Shown in pieces: positions 44,918-49,493 of a stretch of DNA of 49,493 nt. The first letter of the stretch is position 1. Every line of letters starts with the position of its first letter. The notes beneath the pieces are model-generated. The model did not search any database, had not been told where the DNA came from, and saw only the letters and a program-made list of their open reading frames with translations. This stretch comes from JAWXBM01 sp034440115 (GTDB taxonomy: Bacteria > Pseudomonadota > Gammaproteobacteria > Xanthomonadales > SZUA-36), in contig JAWXBM010000076.1 in NCBI GenBank assembly GCA_034440115.1, forward strand, positions 1-49,493. The letters are read 5' to 3'. The position numbers were made by a program, and so were the translations under genes.

Positions 44918-45384
44918 CGAACAAAACAGATTTTGAAGTTGAAATGGAGCGGGTACGCGGCCTGATGATGGCTGCCCTCGACAACGAGTGCAGCGCTGCC
45001 GAGCGGCAAGCCCTGCAGCAGGCATTGCAGCAGAATCCCGAATTGCAGCGCGAATGGCGCGAACTGCAGCGGGTCAAGGAGGTAACAACCATGATGAGTG
45101 TAAGAAAACCACCTGAAGAGGTGTGGAGCAGCTACTGGGCCCAGGTGTATGCACGTAATGAACGTAAAGTTGCATGGATACTGGTTTCGGTCGGGGCAGT
45201 GATTCTGCTGTCCTGGGGCTTGTGGCAGGGCGTGCTACAAGTGCTGGCCGAATTGGACATGCCTGATTTCATCAAGCTGGCCATTGGTGCGCTGTCAGTT
45301 GGAACCGTCATTCTGGCGGTATCCGTGGTGCGCGAGAAACTGTTCGTTAACAAACATGACCCGTACAAGGATATAGAACGATGA
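44914..45384 (+). CDS. putative anti-sigma factor, membrane protein
   Basis: 156 residues. The N-terminal cytoplasmic helix LMMAALDNECSAAERQALQQAL resembles the anti-sigma LDGELS-type helix, without a full zinc motif (no HxxxCxxC). Two membrane segments follow (VAWILVSVGAVILLSWGLWQGVL and FIKLAIGALSVGTVILAVSVV). Overlap with the sigma gene by four bases and with the YbjQ frame downstream (ATGA) supports one unit. Holding the sigma factor at the membrane is inferred. Confidence 0.75.
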   Translation: MTNKTDFEVEMERVRGLMMAALDNECSAAERQALQQALQQNPELQREWRELQRVKEVTTMMSVRKPPEEVWSSYWAQVYARNERKVAWILVSVGAVILLSWGLWQGVLQVLAELDMPDFIKLAIGALSVGTVILAVSVVREKLFVNKHDPYKDIER

Positions 45385-45699
45385 TCATTACACCTGGAGC
45401 TTCGGTAATCGGACAACCCAGCACTAAAACCCTGGGCCTGGTGCGCGGCAACACCATCCGTGCCCGGCATATCGGCAAGGATATCCTCGCTGTGTTCAAA
45501 AACATTGTCGGTGGTGAAATTGAGGAATACACCAAGATGATGGGCGAAGCGCGCGAGCAGGCCATAGACCGCATGGTGGCCGAGGCATTGAGTCTGGATG
45601 CTGATGCAGTGGTCAACGTGCTTTACCACCTCGGTGGTAATGGGCGGAGCTTCGGAGATGCTGGCTTACGGCGAAGCGGTGAAAATCGAGAGACCTTAA
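45381..45699 (+). pseudogene. ybjQ: YbjQ/UPF0145 family gene with a frameshift
   Basis: The N-terminal part is normal YbjQ: MIITPGASVIGQPSTKTLGLV, ARHIGKDILAVFKNIVGGEI and EAREQAIDRMVAEALSLDADAVVNV. After V at 45618-45620 the annotated frame becomes nonsense and runs to 45743. In the +1 frame, sequence from 45622 reads FTTSVVMGGASEMLAYGEAVKIERP and stops at 45697-45699, exactly the expected family ending. The expected codon pair is CGC-TTT, and only C-TTT is left, so two bases appear lost. The family forms pentameric, metal-binding-like proteins of unknown role. Its place after sigma and anti-sigma genes suggests it was part of the regulon. Confidence 0.75.
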
Positions 45700-45718
45700 C
45701 CCGGCAAGGCAAAAAAGT

Positions 45719-45746
45719 GGATCCCGGCTCGGGGCCGGGATGACGG
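45719..45746 (+). repeat. single REP-like tail
   Basis: GATCCCGGCTCGGGGCCGGGATGACGG, a compact single-arm member of the repeat family between the convergent YbjQ and MscS genes. Its hairpin may also act as a terminator or mRNA-protecting structure. The out-of-frame YbjQ extension reads into it. Confidence 0.75.
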
Positions 45747-45786
45747 AAATAATACGAGCCATTAAAGTTTGCGAATATTTTTGAGA

Positions 45787-47160
45787 TCAATCGCCCTGCT
45801 TGGGTTCTTCAGCTGACAACCCCTTCACCTCCACCGGCGTGCGCATAATGATCTCGCGATGCGGGAAGGGTATGGCAACGTTGTTTTCTTTGAAGGTATC
45901 CCACAAAGCCAACAACACCTGGCCGCGGATGTTGGTGAGCCCTTCGCGTGGATCGGTGATCCAGAAACGCAATACAAAATCCAGCGAAGAGTCGCCGAAC
46001 CCTGTCAGCCAACACACAGGCTTCATATCCCGATGTACCCGCCGACAACTTTCGGCTGCAGCAATGGCCAGGGCCGTCACTTCATGTGGATCGCTGTTAT
46101 AGGAAACCCCAAACGGCACATCCAGCCGCACCAACTCGTCAGAAAAAGACCAGTTGATCACTTGCTGGGTGATGAAGTCCTCGTTCGGAATCAGGTATTC
46201 ACGGCCATCGCGGGTAACCACGCTGACAAATCGCGCGCGTAATTCCCGAATCCAGCCAAAAGTCTCACCCAGCGAAATGGTATCGCCCGGCTTGATGGAC
46301 CGGTCCATTAAAATAATGATGCCAGAGATAAAGTTTGACACCACCTTTTGCAAACCGAAACCAAGGCCAACACCAATGGCGCCGGAAAAGACAGTGAATA
46401 TGGTGAGGTCGATACCTAAGCTGGACAAACCCAGTACCGTGGCCATAACGATCAGGGAAATCTTGACCACCTTGCCGATTAACACCCGCAAGGAAGGCGT
46501 GAGATCTTCCGATTGCTGCAACTGCTTATCCAGAAAATCGCCGAGGCTGATGGACAACCACAGCAACACGCCCATCAACACCAGTACTTTTACGATCAAC
46601 CAGGCGGATATCCGGAAATTGCCGACAGAGAATCCCAGCGCGTCCAGAAATACCACTGCCTCGCTGGTCAAACCGGTCATGTGCAAGGCCACATAAGACC
46701 AAACCAGGATGGCCACCAACCGACCCAGCAAACGGCTTTCAATCACTTGCGACAGCAGCCGGATCACCAGCCACGCCAGCGCCAGTAAAACAGAGGTAGA
46801 AATCAGGTAGCTTGAACCTGGCCAGTGAGTGAGGTTTATCAAGACCAGGGCCAGGGAACCAAAAAGAACGAATAGCGCCCAGCTCAATCGCCGCAAGAGA
46901 ATGGCAAATTGCCGCAAACGACGTCGATCTGGCGACTCAATGGCACGAATACGGGCTTCCAGCTTGGGTTCCAGCTTCCAGGCTGCAAATCGCGCCAGCA
47001 ACAGTAACAGCAACACGATGATCAGTTGCCGCAAAACCGCAGTCTCGCTGAACAACAGCAATAGTTGTTCGCTCAGTTCGTTGGCGTATTGCATTAACGT
47101 GTCGATTACAGTCTCCAGGGTTGCATCATTTTCCGGCCACCACGCCTCCCAGCACCACAA
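45787..47160 (-). CDS. MscS-family mechanosensitive channel
   Basis: Up to 457 residues. Five or more N-terminal membrane segments precede the pore helix and beta domain: FSGAIGVGLGFGLQKVVSNFISGIIILMDRSIKPGDTISL, then VTRDGREYLIPNEDFITQQVINWS and a cytosolic alpha/beta end with DVPFGVSYNSDPHEV and IPFPHREIIMRTP. The protein opens on membrane tension to release solutes. Starts are unclear: TTG 47160 (MWCWEAWWPEN) and ATG 47094 (MQYANELSEQ) both lack a strong ribosome binding site. Confidence 0.92.
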   Translation of the reverse strand: MWCWEAWWPENDATLETVIDTLMQYANELSEQLLLLFSETAVLRQLIIVLLLLLLARFAAWKLEPKLEARIRAIESPDRRRLRQFAILLRRLSWALFVLFGSLALVLINLTHWPGSSYLISTSVLLALAWLVIRLLSQVIESRLLGRLVAILVWSYVALHMTGLTSEAVVFLDALGFSVGNFRISAWLIVKVLVLMGVLLWLSISLGDFLDKQLQQSEDLTPSLRVLIGKVVKISLIVMATVLGLSSLGIDLTIFTVFSGAIGVGLGFGLQKVVSNFISGIIILMDRSIKPGDTISLGETFGWIRELRARFVSVVTRDGREYLIPNEDFITQQVINWSFSDELVRLDVPFGVSYNSDPHEVTALAIAAAESCRRVHRDMKPVCWLTGFGDSSLDFVLRFWITDPREGLTNIRGQVLLALWDTFKENNVAIPFPHREIIMRTPVEVKGLSAEEPKQGD

Positions 47161-47241
47161 TACTCTAGTCTAAAGCATGCCGGATGGACGCGGTCCTGCG
47201 TTATCATCGGCGTTCAACTCATCACAGTCAGGAGCAAGGCC

Positions 47242-48300
47242 ATGCACTTTCCCAAACTGTACCAACTCATTTGGGCTTTTGCCCTGCTGCTGCTTTCAAT
47301 CAGCCCCGTGCTGGCCGAGCAGGTTAAGCTGGGCGAATTGACCGCGCAGCCCGGCGAAGCAGTCTCAGGCTACCTGACCATAGAGCCCTTGCAGGATGTA
47401 GGCGCTGAAATCCCGGTATCCATCATTCGCGGCGAAAAACCTGGCCCCACCCTGGCCCTGATTGCGGGTACCCATGGCTACGAATACGCCGGCATCATCG
47501 CCCTGCAGCGCATTCGGCAGAAGATCAATCCGGCAGAACTCTCCGGCACGCTCTTGTTGGTACATATTGCCAATCCGCCGTCATTCTATGGCCGCACGAT
47601 TTACTACAGCCCCGCTGATGGCCAAAACCTCAACCGGGTATACCCCGGCAAAGCCGATGGCACGCTCAGTGAGCGTATTGCCTACAGCATCACGGAAAAT
47701 GTGATTGAACAATCCGATTTCCTGGTGGATTTGCATGCCGGTGATGGCAATGAAGCGCTGCGTCCTTATGTCTACTTACCAGAAACCGGGCAGGCGAAAC
47801 TGGATGCCGCCAGCCGCGGCCTGGCCATCGCATTCGGCCTCGATCACATCGTGCTCGACAAGGGCCGGGCACAACCGCCGGAAGCGTCCTTGTACACCGA
47901 TCAAACCGCCATATCGCGTGGCATACCGGCGATCACCACCGAAACCGGGCAGTTGGGCCTGAGTGATGACTACTGGGTCAGCCTGGCTGAAGACGGCATC
48001 CACAATGTAATGCGTCATTTGGGAATGCTGCCGAGCGCTGAAATTCCCAACGAGCATATCGTTTGGCTGGAGGACTACGAGGTGATTCGAGCTCCCGCTT
48101 CTGGAATTTTCCGCCCAGCGGTTCGCGACGGCTACGCGATTGCCGAGAACGGTTTGTTGGGTGAGCTGGTTGACCCCTTTGGTGAGCGCATTACCGATTT
48201 ACGTGCACCGTTTGCCGGTGTAATCAACTACGTCCTGGGCACGCCTCCCGTCAGTGAGGGTGAGCCAGTGGCGATGGTGAGCAACATTATTGCACAATAA
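47242..48300 (+). CDS. periplasmic M14/succinylglutamate desuccinylase-like deacylase
   Basis: A 352-residue protein with a signal peptide (LIWAFALLLLSISPVLAEQ). The zinc site is visible as HxxE in GTHGYEYAGI and His in DFLVDLHAGDGN, and the catalytic Glu is likely in TTETGQLG. The C-terminal part is a small barrel domain (IVWLEDYEVIRAPASGIFRPAV...GELVDPFGERITDLRAPFAGVI) found in AstE/aspartoacylase-like proteins. Such enzymes remove acyl or amino acid groups from small amides or peptides. AGGAG is ten bases before ATG 47242. The substrate is unknown. Confidence 0.85.
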   Translation: MHFPKLYQLIWAFALLLLSISPVLAEQVKLGELTAQPGEAVSGYLTIEPLQDVGAEIPVSIIRGEKPGPTLALIAGTHGYEYAGIIALQRIRQKINPAELSGTLLLVHIANPPSFYGRTIYYSPADGQNLNRVYPGKADGTLSERIAYSITENVIEQSDFLVDLHAGDGNEALRPYVYLPETGQAKLDAASRGLAIAFGLDHIVLDKGRAQPPEASLYTDQTAISRGIPAITTETGQLGLSDDYWVSLAEDGIHNVMRHLGMLPSAEIPNEHIVWLEDYEVIRAPASGIFRPAVRDGYAIAENGLLGELVDPFGERITDLRAPFAGVINYVLGTPPVSEGEPVAMVSNIIAQ

Positions 48301-48305
48301 GTTCC

Positions 48306-48407
48306 TGGATCCCGGATCACGCGCTCCGCGCTGTCCGGGATGACGGATAATCCTTCCGGGCGACGCTTTTACTGGTCATACCGGCCTCCGAACCGGAACC
48401 CATGGGT
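48306..48407 (+). repeat. REP-like tail followed by degenerate head
   Basis: A tail with an enlarged loop (GGATCCCGGATCACGCGC...GTCCGGGATGACGG) at 48306-48346 is followed by a weakly matching head (GTCATACCGGCCTCCGAACC) at 48374-48407. The order is tail then head, opposite to the other doublets. Confidence 0.6.
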
Positions 48408-48480
48408 GAATTTGCAACACAAGCTAGAATTAGGGTGGTTCTCTGGAATACAGTAGAGCTTCTTAAGTGAGGAAATGAAA

Positions 48481-48918
48481 ATGAAAATGCTGAGGATTTT
48501 GTGCGTAATGATTCTGTGCTTGGCGCTGCCCTTGTCGGTGAATGCCAGGGATACTGTGCAAACTTTATCGATCGCCGAGGTGATGGAGAATCCAGAATAT
48601 GCTGCCAGATTGCAGGGCGTGAAATTCTTTTTCGGCGATCAGGCACACCCCACACCGTCCAAGAATTTTGGCGAGTTCCGGACCAACAAGAAAACCAATG
48701 CTTTCAACAAGACGGACAAATATGCCTGTCAATGGACCATGTTATCGGCTTTGTTACAGTTGCAGCAGCGCGCCCTTGAGCTCGGCGGCAATGCGGTTAT
48801 CAACATCAAATCGAACTACAAGAATGTGCCGGTAAGCAGCGAGACCGAATTCACCTGTGGTGCAGGTAATGTGGTTGCAGGCGTTGCCTTGATCGGCGAG
48901 ATTGTTATTACCAAATAA
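48481..48918 (+). CDS. small secreted protein of unknown function, YbjQ-like in its middle
   Basis: About 145 residues, signal peptide MLRILCVMILCLALPLSVNA. The mature part carries two Cys (CQWTM and TCGAGN) and the segment ALELGGNAVINIKSNYKN, similar in pattern to the YbjQ helix-strand ADAVVNV. Related secreted proteins are often misnamed excinuclease subunits. Three in-frame ATGs (48475, 48481, 48487) follow GAGG; 48481 gives the best spacing. Function is unknown. Confidence 0.75.
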   Translation: MKMLRILCVMILCLALPLSVNARDTVQTLSIAEVMENPEYAARLQGVKFFFGDQAHPTPSKNFGEFRTNKKTNAFNKTDKYACQWTMLSALLQLQQRALELGGNAVINIKSNYKNVPVSSETEFTCGAGNVVAGVALIGEIVITK

Positions 48919-48920
48919 TG

Positions 48921-48951
48921 TCCTGAAAAATTCGGACTGAAAGTTTCAGGA
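48921..48951. terminator. hairpin between convergent genes
   Basis: TCCTGAAA at 48921-48928 pairs with TTTCAGGA at 48944-48951 (8 bp), placed exactly between the stop of the secreted protein gene and the stop of the ketoacyl synthase gene. There is no strong U-run; a bidirectional terminator is possible. Confidence 0.4.
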
Positions 48952-49493
48952 TTAACTGACCCGGCGGAATATCAGAGAAGTGTTGATGCCGCCGAAAGCA
49001 AAATTGTTGTTCATCACGTATTCGGCGTCGAACTCGCGGCCGACGCCACGGATATGGTCAAGACCTTCACACTCGGGATCAACATTATCGAGGTTGATGG
49101 TTGGAGCAAACCAACCATGGTTCATCATTTCAATCGCCAGCCAGGATTCCAGTGCGCCGCAAGCCCCGAGCGAATGACCGATGTAGCTTTTCATCGCGCT
49201 GATCGGCGTTTTATCCGCAAACAATTCGCGGGTTGCCTTGGCTTCCGCCACATCACCGCGGTCGGTGGCGGTACCATGGGCACTGATGTAGTCGATTTGC
49301 TTCGCTGACAGATCTGCACTTTCCAGCGCCAGCGCCATCACACGTTGCATGGTATTCCAGGAAGGCTGTGTTACGTGGCGGCCATCCGAATTGGTGGCGA
49401 AGCCAACGATCTCCGCCATGATGTTGGCACCACGGGCCAGGGCATGCTCGCGATTCTCCAGCACCAGGGTACAAGCGCCTTCCCCAATCACCA
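48952..49493 (-). CDS. beta-ketoacyl-ACP synthase, 5' part outside window
   Basis: The frame is open to the window edge, so only the C-terminal 180 residues are seen. Thiolase-fold catalytic histidines are in DYISAHGTATDRGD and KSYIGHSLGACGALE; the end carries NNNFAFGGINTSLIFRR. It elongates acyl chains bound to acyl carrier protein by decarboxylative condensation. The motifs fit KAS I/II (FabB/FabF). The SYIGHSLGACG form differs from housekeeping FabB (TGHSLGAAG), so a specialised fatty-acid or polyene pathway is possible. Confidence 0.9.
   Translation of the reverse strand, partial: VIGEGACTLVLENREHALARGANIMAEIVGFATNSDGRHVTQPSWNTMQRVMALALESADLSAKQIDYISAHGTATDRGDVAEAKATRELFADKTPISAMKSYIGHSLGACGALESWLAIEMMNHGWFAPTINLDNVDPECEGLDHIRGVGREFDAEYVMNNNFAFGGINTSLIFRRVS

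Noticed and set aside
45612..45640. Programmed +1 frameshift in the YbjQ gene
   Set aside because: CTT-T resembles the prfB slip site but there is no stop codon at the shift and no upstream Shine-Dalgarno-like stimulator; simple loss of two bases is the better reading.

Overview
The window looks like ordinary chromosome of a free-living, Gram-negative gammaproteobacterium. The evidence is gene content and arrangement: ThrA as a fused aspartokinase/homoserine dehydrogenase with thrB and thrC, GltBD, a BtuB receptor under a cobalamin riboswitch, an EptA-type lipid A transferase and a secreted lipase with a C-terminal Calx-beta-like domain. The lipase ends in a short FENGFE-type tail; tails of this kind are, as I recall, frequent in Lysobacterales/Wenzhouxiangella-like bacteria. 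This placement is an inference. I see no rRNA, tRNA, CRISPR array, prophage or transposase.

Layout. 1-2195 (minus): PAP2 phosphatase and a truncated EptA-type phosphoethanolamine transferase, behind a PmrA-like direct repeat. 2265-3245: MECR-like oxidoreductase. 3250-4160: a dense cluster of REP-like repeats around a broken GIY-YIG nuclease gene. 4167-8496 (minus): ABC exporter and secreted lipase. 8704-14723 (plus): a three-gene cassette of membrane-anchored degenerate cyclase/AAA/TPR protein, cobalamin-type radical SAM enzyme and fatty acid desaturase. 14779-17556: patatin-like phospholipase and a divergent CDP-alcohol phosphatidyltransferase. 17756-21866: serine hydrolase, then cobalamin riboswitch and btuB. 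21911-23944: methyltransferase, a 40-residue membrane peptide gene and a MarR regulator. 24182-30158: gltB-gltD. 30264-31721: ArfB, MarR, DUF456 protein. 31845-40474 (minus): operon asnB-thrA-thrB-thrC-amidohydrolase. 40653-43972: extended PLP enzyme with two Lrp/AsnC regulators and a small ACT-like protein. 44309-45699: ECF sigma factor, anti-sigma protein and a frameshifted YbjQ gene. 45787-49493: MscS channel, periplasmic M14-like deacylase, a small secreted protein and the 3' part of a ketoacyl-ACP synthase gene.

Functional links. Much of the left half deals with envelope lipids. The right half centres on the glutamate, aspartate, threonine and sulfur amino-acid families. Cobalamin appears twice: the radical SAM enzyme has a B12-type N-terminal domain, and B12 uptake is riboswitch-controlled 6 kb away.

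The most unusual signals are: (a) the REP doublet family with the broken nuclease and tandemly amplified ends; (b) chains of ATGA stop-start mini-ORFs built from short tandem repeats at two operon junctions (13800-13899 and 28681-28719); (c) competing RNA stems across the end of gltD; (d) the degenerate-cyclase/radical SAM/desaturase cassette; (e) an apparent Shine-Dalgarno sequestering stem under the cobalamin riboswitch.
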